Below, one piece after another: positions 9,705 to 18,188 of a DNA stretch of 64,000 bases. Both the position numbers and the translations under genes were made by a program. The first letter of the stretch is position 1. Every line of letters starts with the position of its first letter. The DNA is taken from NCBI RefSeq assembly GCF_009709675.1, contig NZ_WMLB01000037.1:1-64000 (forward strand), given 5' to 3'. Under the pieces are notes generated by a model. The model did no database searches, was not told the origin of the DNA, and saw nothing but the letters and a program-made list of their open reading frames with translations. Source of the stretch: Agromyces bracchium. GTDB lineage: Bacteria > Actinomycetota > Actinomycetes > Actinomycetales > Microbacteriaceae.

Positions 9705-10391
9705 TCAGCGCGCGACGCCCCGCTCGTGCGCCCAGATCGCGAGCTCGACGCGGTTGCGGACGCCGATCTTCGCCATGAGGCTCGCGATGTGCGTCTTGAC
9801 GGTGCTGAGCGAGATGTGCAGCGCGCGGCCGATCTCGTCGTTGCCGAGGCCGCGGGCGACGGCGGCGAGCACGTCCTCCTCGCGGTCGGTGAGCGGGGTC
9901 GCGGGCGGGGGCAGCGCCGCGGATCGCGCGGACGCGGCATCCGACCCGGCGAATGCCTCGATGAGCCGGACCGTCACGTTCGGGTCGATGAGCGCGTCGC
10001 CGCGCGAGGCCGCGTGCACAGCCTCGGCGAGCATCGCCGGCCCGGCGTTCTTGAGGAGGAACCCCCGGGCGCCGGCGCGCAGCGCGCCGTAGACGTACTC
10101 GTCGAGGTCGAACGTCGTGATCACGACGACGGGGATCGGGTCGGCGACCTCAGCGCCGGCGAGCACGCGCGTCGCCTCGAGGCCGTCCATGACGGGCATC
10201 CTGATGTCGAGCAGGCAGACATCGGGGCGGATGTCGCGGGCGAGCGCCACCGCCTCGGCCCCGTCGCGGGCCTCGCCGACCACCTCGATGCCGGACTGCG
10301 CGTTCAGGATCATGCGCAGCCCGGCGCGCACGAGATCTTGGTCGTCGGCGATGAGCACCCGCACGGGCGCGCGGTCGCTCACGCCGACCAT
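9705..10391 (-). CDS. NarL/FixJ-type response regulator
   Basis: A 228-residue protein. The receiver domain shows the acidic pair (LIADDQD), phospho-acceptor Asp in LLDIRMP, and Lys in FLLKNAG. The LuxR-type HTH is at about 160-220 (LTDREEDVLAAVARGLGNDEIGRALHISLSTVKTHI). It overlaps the upstream histidine kinase by 13 bases, so the two form a cognate pair. Together with the DUF2306 membrane protein gene upstream of the kinase it forms a three-gene operon. Target genes are unknown; autoregulation is common in this family. Confidence 0.92.
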   Translation of the reverse strand: MVGVSDRAPVRVLIADDQDLVRAGLRMILNAQSGIEVVGEARDGAEAVALARDIRPDVCLLDIRMPVMDGLEATRVLAGAEVADPIPVVVITTFDLDEYVYGALRAGARGFLLKNAGPAMLAEAVHAASRGDALIDPNVTVRLIEAFAGSDAASARSAALPPPATPLTDREEDVLAAVARGLGNDEIGRALHISLSTVKTHIASLMAKIGVRNRVELAIWAHERGVAR

Positions 10392-11788
10392 CCGCGGCTC
10401 GGGAGTTCGGCGATGACCGCCCAGCCGGGGCCGTCGGCCGCCGGGCCCGCCGTGCAGGTTGCGCCGAGCACGGCGGCTCGCTCGGCCATGCCGGTCAGGC
10501 CGAATCCGGGGGCGACGGATGCCGCGGGCGCACCGTCGTCGCGGACGTCGATGCGCACGCCGGCCGCATCGACTCGAACGCGCACATCTATTCGCGACGC
10601 GTCGCGCGCGTGCCGACGCGCGTTGGTCACGGCTTCCTGCACGATGCGGAAGACGGCCGCTCCGACCGCGGGCGGGACGGCGTCGGGGTCGCCGTCGATG
10701 TGAACCTCGACCGTCGGGTCACCGGGCACGGCCTCGGAACCGCCGACCTCGGCGGGGGAGGAGGCATCGACGCCGGCGCTCCTGAATCCAAGGGCGCCGG
10801 CCGCGGGATCGCCGGGGGCGGACTCGGAACCGCCGTCTCGGGTGGCAACGGACGAGGCAGCGCCGTTCCTGAATCCAAGGGCGCCGGCCGCGGGATCGTC
10901 GAGGGCGGACTCGGTACCGCCGTCTCTGGTGGCGACGGACGATGCGGCGCCATTCCTGAATCGAAGGACATCCGCGGCGCCGGGAACGCTCGCTCCGACC
11001 CGTGCGAGACGCCGGATGTCCGCGATGCCGGGCGTCGGCGCGAGCTCCGCGGCATCCGCTCGCCTGAGCACCCCGACCATCGAACGCATCTCGTCGAGCG
11101 TTCGCGACGCCTCGCCCTCGATCACGCGAAGGGCTTCAGACGCCGCGGCCGGATCGGACTCCGCGACCGCCCGGCCCGCCTGCGCCTGGATCGCGATCGC
11201 CGACACGTGGTGCGCGACCGTGTCGTGCAGGTCGCGGGCGAACTGCTCGCGCTCGAGCAGCCGAACACGGTCGAGCTCGCGCGCCCGCGCCGCCGCGCGC
11301 TGCCGGAAGGCGACGCCGAGCGTCATCGTCGCGGCCGCGACGGATATGCCGCCCACCACGTCGCCGAGCGTCGGGGCGCTGAACAGCAGGGAGACGAGCG
11401 TTCCGACGACCACCAGCGCCGCGCCGCCCAGCATCGCGCGGCCCGAGCCCCATCGCATGACCGCGTACACGAGGATCAGGACGTACGCCGTCGCGATCAG
11501 CTGCGGGTCGCCGCCCACCACGAACCCGACCGTCGATCCGACGGCGAACGAGATCGCCAGCACGGTGAAGGGCCGGATGCGCCGCCACAGCAGGGTCGGC
11601 ACGAGCACCACGAGCACGACCGCCCAGAGCCAGCGCCACGGGACATCCGCTCGCAGCATCGCCTCGATCAGGATGAGCGGCGGGAGCGCCGCGACGAGCA
11701 CCCAGTCGCGCCAGACCCGGCGGGGCGGCGGCGGGGAGGCGGCCGGAGCATCCCACAGCGCCCGGGCGGGGCTCGTCATGCCCCTCAT
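10379..11788 (-). CDS. Membrane sensor histidine kinase (HisKA_3 type) with internal tandem repeats
   Basis: A 469-residue protein. About five transmembrane helices lie in the first 150 residues (for example WVLVAALPPLILIEAMLRA), followed by a HisKA_3 dimerisation domain with phospho-acceptor histidine in FARDLHDTVAHHVSAIA and a C-terminal HATPase (FRIVQEAVTNARRHA). Between the two catalytic parts lie about three copies of a 29-residue repeat that are not part of the family. Start ATG 11788 overlaps the DUF2306 stop (ATGA); an in-frame ATG at 11779 is an alternative. The kinase pairs with the response regulator at 9705. The stimulus is unknown; membrane stress is typical for this class. Confidence 0.9.
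   Translation of the reverse strand: MRGMTSPARALWDAPAASPPPPRRVWRDWVLVAALPPLILIEAMLRADVPWRWLWAVVLVVLVPTLLWRRIRPFTVLAISFAVGSTVGFVVGGDPQLIATAYVLILVYAVMRWGSGRAMLGGAALVVVGTLVSLLFSAPTLGDVVGGISVAAATMTLGVAFRQRAAARARELDRVRLLEREQFARDLHDTVAHHVSAIAIQAQAGRAVAESDPAAASEALRVIEGEASRTLDEMRSMVGVLRRADAAELAPTPGIADIRRLARVGASVPGAADVLRFRNGAASSVATRDGGTESALDDPAAGALGFRNGAASSVATRDGGSESAPGDPAAGALGFRSAGVDASSPAEVGGSEAVPGDPTVEVHIDGDPDAVPPAVGAAVFRIVQEAVTNARRHARDASRIDVRVRVDAAGVRIDVRDDGAPAASVAPGFGLTGMAERAAVLGATCTAGPAADGPGWAVIAELPSRGWSA
10694..10970. repeat. 87-bp tandem repeat inside the histidine kinase gene
   Basis: The word CCTGAATC recurs at 10781, 10868 and 10955, exactly 87 bases apart. The units at 10781 and 10868 are nearly identical, and a diverged unit precedes them at about 10694. 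Each unit adds 29 residues (FRNGAASSVATRDGG and so on) in frame between the dimerisation and ATPase domains. Confidence 0.85.
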
Positions 11789-12507
11789 GATAGGCGCGCG
11801 GTCGCCGCCCCGGATCGGCCGGAAGTACGGGAACGACGGGGCCCGCGAGGCATCCGCGCCGCCCGTCGCCGGATGATCACCTCGGCGACGACGAGGTTGA
11901 TCACCCATCCCGCGCCCATGAGCACCGAGTGCATGAGCTGGTCGGGCGCGCCGAATGCGAGCGACCACGGCGCGAACGTGAGCACCTGCGTGCCCGCGCC
12001 GAGGCCGATCGCGTAGGCGCGGGTCATCCACGCGCTGTGGGTCACGACGTCGCCGCGACGGATGGCGGCGAAGGCGACCACGATCGCGGCGGCCATCGCC
12101 GACGCGAACACGAGTCGCATCACGAACAGGGCCGGGCCGTTGATCGCGGGCATGTCGTAGAGGAGGGTCATCCAGAGTGCCGAGCCCGCCGAGAGCAGGC
12201 CGGCGGGCGCGACGATGCGGCCCGCGATGCGGTGCCAGCGTCGACGCCTGAGGGATGGCGCGAACTGCAGCGCGCCGAGCACGAGGAACACGACCGAGCC
12301 CACGATGTGGACGACCACGGGCACGGGCGACTCGACGAAGCGGGCGTTCTCGGCCGTCGCCGGGGCGCCGGCCGCGAGCGAGGTGAGGCGCGAGGCGCCG
12401 CCGAGCATCGGCACGATGCTGAGCGCGATGAGGCCGGCGGGCGCAAGCCACTCGGGGCGGCGCGGTCGGCGGCCGGGGCGGTGGCTGGTGGCGGCGGTCG
12501 TGGTCAT
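11785..12507 (-). CDS. DUF2306-type integral membrane protein, first gene of the sensor-kinase operon
   Basis: A 240-residue protein with six predicted transmembrane helices. It contains the family's conserved patches: VVVHIVGSVVFLVLGALQF, the RRWHRIAGRI motif after helix 2, and HSAWMTRAYAIGLGAGTQ. It begins MTTTAATSHRP at ATG 12507. Its stop overlaps the histidine kinase start, so kinase translation is coupled to it. DUF2306 proteins have no proven role; here the operon layout suggests an accessory to the sensor. A second, diverged DUF2306 gene lies at 36766-37560. Confidence 0.8.
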   Translation of the reverse strand: MTTTAATSHRPGRRPRRPEWLAPAGLIALSIVPMLGGASRLTSLAAGAPATAENARFVESPVPVVVHIVGSVVFLVLGALQFAPSLRRRRWHRIAGRIVAPAGLLSAGSALWMTLLYDMPAINGPALFVMRLVFASAMAAAIVVAFAAIRRGDVVTHSAWMTRAYAIGLGAGTQVLTFAPWSLAFGAPDQLMHSVLMGAGWVINLVVAEVIIRRRAARMPRGPRRSRTSGRSGAATARLS

Positions 12508-12599
12508 GCGTCGATCGTCGTCGCGGGGGCCGCGCGGCACATCGGCCGGGAGGCTCGCCTCGCCTCGGCCGATCGGCCGATGTCGCGTCGCCGCGGCGC

Positions 12600-12802
12600 G
12601 CGTGCGGGCCCACGGACGTCTCGCCGAGTCCCGGAAAATGGCGGGTCCAGTCGCCAGTTCCCGGGAGTCGCGCGGGCAGGCACGGCGCGGGCGTCCGGCC
12701 GCCGACGCCGAGGCGCCGAGGCGCCGATGCGTGCGGGCCCACGGACCGCACGCCGAGTCCCGGAAAATGGCGGGTCGGGTCGCCAGTTCCCGGGAGTCGC
12801 GC
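12600..12802. repeat. Two direct copies of a family-B hairpin element (fills most of a 347-base gap)
   Basis: Two near-identical copies of about 75 bases at 12601-12676 and 12730-12802, offset 129 bases. Each carries GAGTCCCGGAAAATGG, then CGCCAGTTCCCGGGAGTC, which fold back on each other, and each is preceded by CGTGCGGGCCCACGGA. A partial third start (GGCCCACGGAC) follows at about 12804. The core resembles the hairpin at 6585-6628. No gene is seen in 12508-12854. Confidence 0.75.
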
Positions 12803-12854
12803 CGGCCCACGGACCTCACGCCGCGCCCGGCGACGGCCGGGCCCGCGCGGCGGG

Positions 12855-13541
12855 TCAGGGCAGGCGGCGCGCGAGGAGCGTCGAGTCGTGCACCTCCATG
12901 GTCTCGCCGTCGCGGACCGTCGTGCGCGGGCGCTGCTCGACCACGAGCACCTCGAAGTCGTCGGGCAGCCCGGGCAGCAGGTCGGCGGCGAGGAACATCG
13001 CGTCGCGGTGACTCGCCGACAGGTGCGCGAAGGCAGCGGATGGCGCGTGCCCGACCACCAGCAGGTGTCCGCCGGGCGCGACCGCGCCGGCCAGGCGGCG
13101 GACGACGTGGACCATGCCGTGATCCGGCGGATGCAGGAAGTGCGTCGTCACGAGATCGAACGACCGGCCGTCGGGGGCGAACGTCCTGGCATCCACCTGC
13201 CACCAGTCGGTGCGGTCGGCGACGCCCGCCGCCTCGGCGTGCTCGGCCGCGCGGGCGAGCCCGTTCGCCGAGAAGTCGGCGCCGGTCACGCGCCATCCGC
13301 GCTGCGCCAGCCAGATCACGTCGCCACCCTCGCCACAGCCGACGTCGAGCGCGGTGCCGGGGGTCAGGGCGGATGCCTCGGCGACGAGCTGCGCGTTCGG
13401 GTTGCCGCTCCACCGGGCCTCGTCGCCCGAGTACGCCTCGTCCCATGCGGGCGGCTCGAACATCTCGGGGCCGTCGGCGTCGGAGTGCCCGTGCTCGTTC
13501 CCGCGCTCGTGCTCGTGCTCGTGTCGATCGTGTCCCGCCAT
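12855..13541 (-). CDS. Class I SAM-dependent methyltransferase with a histidine-rich N-terminus
   Basis: A 228-residue protein. Motif I ALDVGCGEGGDVIWLAQRG lies near residue 65, the acidic loop GADFSANGLARAAEHA follows, and motif IV is FDLVTTHFLHPP. The first 22 residues (MAGHDRHEHEHERGNEHGHS) are rich in His and Glu and could bind metal. The overall pattern resembles thiopurine/tellurite-type small-molecule methyltransferases, but the substrate is not determinable. GAGAGGA lies 7 bases before the ATG at 13541. It is flanked on both sides by repeat clusters and not part of an obvious operon. Confidence 0.85.
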   Translation of the reverse strand: MAGHDRHEHEHERGNEHGHSDADGPEMFEPPAWDEAYSGDEARWSGNPNAQLVAEASALTPGTALDVGCGEGGDVIWLAQRGWRVTGADFSANGLARAAEHAEAAGVADRTDWWQVDARTFAPDGRSFDLVTTHFLHPPDHGMVHVVRRLAGAVAPGGHLLVVGHAPSAAFAHLSASHRDAMFLAADLLPGLPDDFEVLVVEQRPRTTVRDGETMEVHDSTLLARRLP

Positions 13542-13600
13542 GCGGCATCCTCTCGCTCACCCGCCAGCGTACGGGCCCGCACAGCCGGCCCCGGGGCCGT

Positions 13601-13905
13601 GTCGAGTTCGCAGGACGAGCTGCAGCTTGGGTGCCGGATCGACCGGATGACGCGCCTCATCCTGTTTTCGCATCGCAGCCGGGAAAAGCCCGACCCCGGG
13701 CCGCGTCGCGTTCGCAGGATGAGCGGCCGCATGGGCGCCGTATCGACCGGATGACGCGTCTCATCCTGTTTTCGCATCGCGGCCGGGGAAAGCCCGGCCC
13801 CGGGGCCGCGTCGAGTTCGCAGGATGAGCTGCCGCTTGGGTGCCGTATCGACTGGATGACGTGCCTGATCCTGTTTTCGCGTCGCGGTCCCCGGGCACTC
13901 GAAAC
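13601..13905. repeat. Three tandem 105-bp palindromic repeats in a 474-base gene-free gap
   Basis: Copies start at 13601, 13705 and 13810. Each runs GTCGAGTTCGCAGGATGAGC, then a GACCGGATGACG patch, CTCATCCTGTTTTCGC, and a C-rich end. Within each copy CAGGATGAG and CTCATCCTG are inverted, so each can form a hairpin. The rest of 13542-14015 holds no gene; ACAAGGG (13924-13930) and CCCTTGT (13957-13963) form one more inverted pair just before the sulfatase. Confidence 0.85.
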
Positions 13906-14015
13906 CGCTACAGCGTCACCTGCACAAGGGACCGAAGGCCCGCGGGCTCCGGCGACCCCTTGTTAGGTTCCACGGGGGCCGCGCCGCCGCGGCACGGCCG
14001 AGTCTGGGGGAGACC

Positions 14016-16382
14016 ATGTCCGAGGAACCGCAGCTGCACGAGTACCGACCGGGAACCACGTTCCCCGGCGTGATCGGGCGCACGGTCGACGAGTCGTCGC
14101 CGGCGTGGCCGGAGCCGCTGCGCGCCGCCGAGGGCGCGCCGAACGTGCTGTTCATCGTCATCGACGACATGGGCTACGGGCAGCTCGGATGCTACGGCAG
14201 CCCGATCCGCACGCCGAACATCGACCGCATCGCGGCGGGCGGCATCCGCTTCGCGAACATGCACACGACCGCGCTGTGCTCGCCGACGCGCACGTGCATT
14301 CTGACCGGTCGCAACCACCACTCGAACCACATGGCGGCGATCACCGAGGCCTCGACGGGGTTCCCGGGCTACGACGGCAACGTGCCGTTCGAGAACGGCT
14401 TCATCGCCGAGATCCTGAAGGGCGAGGGCTACAACACCTTCGCGGTGGGCAAGTGGCACGTGACGCCGACCGACCAGACGACCGCGGCCGGGCCGTACGA
14501 CCGGTGGCCGCTCGGTCGCGGCTTCGAGCGGTACTACGGGTTCCTCGGTGGCGACACGCACCAGTACTACCCCGAACTGGTCTACGACAACCACCGCGTC
14601 GAGCCGCCGAAGACCCCGGAGGAGGGGTACCACCTCACCGAGGACCTCGTCGACCGGGCGATCGCGTTCATCGCCGACGCGAAGCAGGTCGCGCCGACCA
14701 AGCCGTTCTTCACCTACTTCGCCCCCGGCGCGATGCACGCGCCGCACCACGCGCCGAAGGAGTGGACCGACCGCTACGCGGGCGTGTTCGACGAGGGCTG
14801 GGACGTCTACCGCGAACGCGCGTTCGCCCGCCAGAAGCAGCTCGGCCTCGTGCCGGAGGGCGCCGAGCTCTCGCGGCACGACCCCGACGTGCAGCAATGG
14901 GACTCGCTCTCCGACGACGAGCGGCGCCTCTACGCGCGCATGATGGAGGTGTTCGCGGGCTTCCTCGAGCACACCGACCACCAGATCGGCCGGCTGCTGG
15001 CCTTCCTCGAGGAGCTCGGCGTGCTCGACGACACGCTCATCATGCTCATCTCCGACAACGGCGCGAGCTCGGAGGGCGGGCCGACCGGGTCGATCAACGA
15101 GAACAAGTTCTTCAACTTCGTGCCCGACTCGCTCGAGCAGAACCTCGCCGCGATCGACGAGCTCGGTGGGCCGAAGTACTTCAACCACTACCCGTGGGGC
15201 TGGACCTGGGCCGGCAACACCCCGTTCCGGCGCTGGAAGCGCGAGACCTATCGCGGCGGCATCAGCGACCCGTTCATGGTGCAGTGGACGAACCGCATTC
15301 CCGCGCGCGGCGAGATCCGCACCCAGTACGCGCACGCCATCGACATGGTGCCGACCGTGCTCGACCTGCTCGGCATCGAGCCGCCCGCGTCGATCCGCGG
15401 CGTCACCCAGTCGCCGATCGAGGGCGTCAGCTTCAAGGACGCGCTCGTCGAGGCATCCGCCCCCTCATCGCGCACGACGCAGTACTTCGAGATGCTCGGC
15501 CACCGTTCGATCTACCACGACGGATGGCGCGCCGTGTGCCCCTGGCCCGGAACCTCGTTCTCCGAGTCGGGGCGCGCGTTCGGCGACCCGATCACGGCCG
15601 ACGTGCTGCGTGAGCTCGACGCGGACGCGTGGGAGCTGTACCACGTCGCGGAGGACTTCGCCGAGAACCACGACCTCGCCGCGCAGTACCCCGACAAGCT
15701 CGTCGAGCTCATCTCGCTCTGGTACGTCGAGGCCGGCAAGTACAACGTGCTGCCGATCGACGGGCGGGGCCAGCAGCGCTTCGCCGAGCAGCGGCCGGTC
15801 ATCGCGAAGGACCGCTCGCGGTACGTGTACTTCCCGCACACCTCGGAGGTCGCGGGCAGCGCCGCACCGCGGCTGGTGAACCGCCCGCACACCATCAACG
15901 CGCTGGTCGAGATCCCGGATGGCGGGGCCGAGGGCGTGCTCGTCAGCCAGGGCGGCGTCGACGGCGGCTACAGCCTGTACCTGCAGGGCGGGCGGCTCGT
16001 CTACACGTACAACTACGTCGCGGCCGAGTACTTCCACATCACGAGCGACACCGACGTGCCGTCCGGCCGGCACATCCTGAGCATGGAGTTCGCGCCGACG
16101 GGCGAACCGAGCATCCGCGAGGGCAAGGGCACGCCGGGCACCGTGACGCTGTTCGTCGACGGCGAGGCGATCGGCGGCGGCGAGCTGCCGGTCACCATCC
16201 CGATCATGCTCGGGCTCGCCGCGGGCGTGTCGGTGGGGCTCGACGCCGGGGCGCCGCTGACGGATGCCTATGCCGCGCCGTTCCCGTTCACCGGCACGAT
16301 CCACCGGGTCGTGTACGACGTGTCGGGCGAGCACATCGTCGACCACGAGGCCGAGCTGCGGGCGGCGCTGGCCAGGCAGTAG
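14016..16382 (+). CDS. Arylsulfatase (type I, formylglycine-dependent)
   Basis: A 788-residue enzyme hydrolysing sulfate esters. The metal-binding pair Asp50-Asp51 lies in LFIVIDDMGYGQLGCYGSP. The signature is CSPTRTCILTG with Cys88, the residue oxidised to formylglycine. Further ligands lie in FAVGKWHVTP and ISDNGASSEG, all in normal order. A C-terminal 170-residue beta-rich domain (from about 620) follows, as in the long atsA-like sulfatases of actinobacteria. There is no signal peptide, so it is probably cytoplasmic. ATG 14016 has a GGGGGAGA site. No sulfate transporter or formylglycine-generating enzyme gene is in the window, so maturation must come from elsewhere. Confidence 0.93.
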   Translation: MSEEPQLHEYRPGTTFPGVIGRTVDESSPAWPEPLRAAEGAPNVLFIVIDDMGYGQLGCYGSPIRTPNIDRIAAGGIRFANMHTTALCSPTRTCILTGRNHHSNHMAAITEASTGFPGYDGNVPFENGFIAEILKGEGYNTFAVGKWHVTPTDQTTAAGPYDRWPLGRGFERYYGFLGGDTHQYYPELVYDNHRVEPPKTPEEGYHLTEDLVDRAIAFIADAKQVAPTKPFFTYFAPGAMHAPHHAPKEWTDRYAGVFDEGWDVYRERAFARQKQLGLVPEGAELSRHDPDVQQWDSLSDDERRLYARMMEVFAGFLEHTDHQIGRLLAFLEELGVLDDTLIMLISDNGASSEGGPTGSINENKFFNFVPDSLEQNLAAIDELGGPKYFNHYPWGWTWAGNTPFRRWKRETYRGGISDPFMVQWTNRIPARGEIRTQYAHAIDMVPTVLDLLGIEPPASIRGVTQSPIEGVSFKDALVEASAPSSRTTQYFEMLGHRSIYHDGWRAVCPWPGTSFSESGRAFGDPITADVLRELDADAWELYHVAEDFAENHDLAAQYPDKLVELISLWYVEAGKYNVLPIDGRGQQRFAEQRPVIAKDRSRYVYFPHTSEVAGSAAPRLVNRPHTINALVEIPDGGAEGVLVSQGGVDGGYSLYLQGGRLVYTYNYVAAEYFHITSDTDVPSGRHILSMEFAPTGEPSIREGKGTPGTVTLFVDGEAIGGGELPVTIPIMLGLAAGVSVGLDAGAPLTDAYAAPFPFTGTIHRVVYDVSGEHIVDHEAELRAALARQ

Positions 16383-16406
16383 GGGAGCGGGAAGGGCGCG
16401 CCGCGG

Positions 16407-16664
16407 CTACGTGTTGGCCGAGATCGCCAGCCCGCCGAAGATCAGGAAGAACATCGCGGTCAGTGCGCCGAGCACGACGGCGATCCATCCGATGATCACG
16501 GCGGCGAGGGCGAGCCCGCGGCCCTTCTCGCCCGACTTCCTGATCTGCGAGAGCGCGATGTGGCCGAAGATCAGCCCGAGGATGACCGTGAACCACACGG
16601 TCACGAAGGCGATGATCGCGAAGACGTTCCAGCGATCGGTCTGCGGGGTGGTGGCAGCAGTCAT
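16407..16664 (-). CDS. DUF4190-type small membrane protein
   Basis: An 85-residue protein with two transmembrane helices (VFAIIAFVTVWFTVILGLIFGHIAL and LALAAVIIGWIAVVLGALTAMFFLI) joined by a short basic loop SQIRKSGEKGRG. The GHIALSQIRKSGEKGRGLA linker is the hallmark of DUF4190 proteins, which are common in actinobacteria and of unknown function. It converges with the sulfatase gene, 24 bases apart, and is read alone. Confidence 0.8.
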   Translation of the reverse strand: MTAATTPQTDRWNVFAIIAFVTVWFTVILGLIFGHIALSQIRKSGEKGRGLALAAVIIGWIAVVLGALTAMFFLIFGGLAISANT

Positions 16665-16744
16665 GGCGCGAGGCTAGCGGTGCCCGGGACTCAGCGGCAC
16701 GGGCCGAAGGGCCCATCGGTACGGGACGACGCTTCAGGTGGCGC

Positions 16745-16790
16745 GACAGTCCGTGCGGGTGCGGGACGGCCGACACCCGCAGGGACTGTC
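16745..16790. terminator. Strong hairpin downstream of the ROK regulator
   Basis: GACAGTCC plus TGCGGGTG (16745-16761) pairs with CACCCGCA plus GGACTGTC (16774-16790) with one G-G mismatch and a 12-base loop. It ends one base before the ROK stop codon on the minus strand and probably terminates that transcript. Confidence 0.65.
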
Positions 16791-16791
16791 G

Positions 16792-17973
16792 TCACCGAGG
16801 CCGGTCGGCGGGCTCGGGCTCGGGCTCGTCGGCGGTGGCGACGGGCAGGTCGCCGAAGGCGCGCTCGTCGATGCCCATGCCGCGGTACACCTCGTGGAGG
16901 GCGGCCACGACCGCGCCCGTCGCGCCGGCGAAGTCGCCGAGTTCGGAGGCGAGGAGGCGCGGCGCGGCGCCGAGGTGGTGCTCGAGCACGGTCTCGTAGC
17001 GGCCGAGGTCGCGGGCGAGCGACTTCGCGATGCCGCCGCCGAGCACGATCACCTCGGGCTCGCACGAGACGGTGGCCGCGGTGAGCACGATGAGCATCGC
17101 CTGGTCGAAGTGGGCGCGCAGCGCGCGCACCGGCTCCGAGGCATCCGTCGCGAACAGGTCGGCGGGTGAATCGAGCCGCACGCCCGCCTCGGCGGCGAGC
17201 CGCATGATGCCGGGGCCCGTGACCATGAGCTCGAGTCGCGTGCCGAGCGGACCCGCGGGCAGCTGCCCGAACTCGCCGACGACGCCCCGCGCCCCGCGGA
17301 GGATCCGCCCGTCGATCGCGATCCCGGCACCGAGGCCGGCGCCGATCGTGACCATGACCGCCGTGGGCGCTGCGCGCGCGGCGCCGAAGTGCTGCTCGCC
17401 GAGCAGGGCGAGGTTCGCGTCGTTGTCGGCTCCGACCGGGCGATCCGCGGCGGCGCGGACGAGTTCGAGGAATCCGGACGCCTCGACCTGGGGGAGGTTC
17501 GGCGCGTTCGAGATCGTCGATCCGTCGCGGCCGACCGCGCCGGGCAGACCGAGTCGGAGGCCCGCGACCCGCTGCCAGCGCTCGCCCGCGATCTCGCGGG
17601 CCGCCGAGGCGAGCCACTCGGCGAGGTGGGCGGCATCCGCCTCGACCGGGGTCACGAGCTCTCGCCGTGCGATCGGCGTGCCGACGAGGTCGGCGAGGAG
17701 CATACGCGTGTTCGAGGCGCCGAGGTCGATGCCCACGACGAATGCGCGATCGGCGACGACGTCGAGCAGCACCGCCCGGCGGCCCCGCTGCACCGACACC
17801 AGCTCGGATGCCTCGACCACGACGCCCTCGGCGATGAGCTGCTCGACCGCGCGCGTGACCGTCGCGGCGGAGATGCCGGATGCCGCGGCCAGCTGCTTCC
17901 TGCTCGCCGGCCTGATGCGCAGGAGCTCGGTGAGCACCGCCATCCGGTTCAGCTGCCGCGTGTCGTTGACCAT
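16792..17973 (-). CDS. ROK-family transcriptional repressor of the Php-YhfX sugar locus
   Basis: A 393-residue protein. The N-terminal winged HTH (LLRIRPASRKQLAAASGISAATVTRAVEQLIAEG) is followed by a ROK sugar-binding fold with ATPase-like FVVGIDLGASNTRMLLADL and IGAGLGAGIAIDGRIL patches. The zinc-binding CxCGxxGC-type cluster usual in ROK proteins is not evident. ATG 17973 is preceded by GGAGAG; the open frame upstream of it is spurious. It is divergent from the binding-protein gene at 18189, with inverted repeats in the shared 215-base region, so it is the likely repressor of the eight-gene locus, released by a sugar or sugar phosphate. Confidence 0.88.
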   Translation of the reverse strand: MVNDTRQLNRMAVLTELLRIRPASRKQLAAASGISAATVTRAVEQLIAEGVVVEASELVSVQRGRRAVLLDVVADRAFVVGIDLGASNTRMLLADLVGTPIARRELVTPVEADAAHLAEWLASAAREIAGERWQRVAGLRLGLPGAVGRDGSTISNAPNLPQVEASGFLELVRAAADRPVGADNDANLALLGEQHFGAARAAPTAVMVTIGAGLGAGIAIDGRILRGARGVVGEFGQLPAGPLGTRLELMVTGPGIMRLAAEAGVRLDSPADLFATDASEPVRALRAHFDQAMLIVLTAATVSCEPEVIVLGGGIAKSLARDLGRYETVLEHHLGAAPRLLASELGDFAGATGAVVAALHEVYRGMGIDERAFGDLPVATADEPEPEPADRPR

Positions 17974-18074
17974 CGATCTCTCCGATTTCAGTTCAGTCTG
18001 AGCGTAAATCATGGCAGACGGATGCCGTCGCGCGCGTCCAGACGCGGCATCCGTGCAGATCTTCCAGAATCTTC

Positions 18075-18104
18075 TTGACTTTGATTGCTGAGTGAAATCA
18101 AAAT
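18075..18104 (+). promoter_or_regulatory. Promoter and ROK operator of the Php-YhfX operon
   Basis: TTGACT (18075-18080) and CAAAAT (18099-18104) are 18 bases apart. The inverted repeat TTTGATT (18080-18086) / AATCAAA (18096-18102) fills the spacer, an ideal position for a repressor. The A+T-rich arms resemble known ROK operators. A weaker repeat, GATTT...AAATC at 17984-18010, lies before the ROK gene. Confidence 0.6.
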
Positions 18105-18188
18105 GACCATGCACGCTCGCCGTCGACATGCACCAGGCCGGCCGGTCGTCGCACCCAGGTCACGTCCCGCACAGGAAGGTCCCACACC

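Noticed and set aside
13601-13905. CRISPR array
   Set aside because: The 105-base units abut each other with no variable spacers, have internal palindromes and no cas genes nearby.
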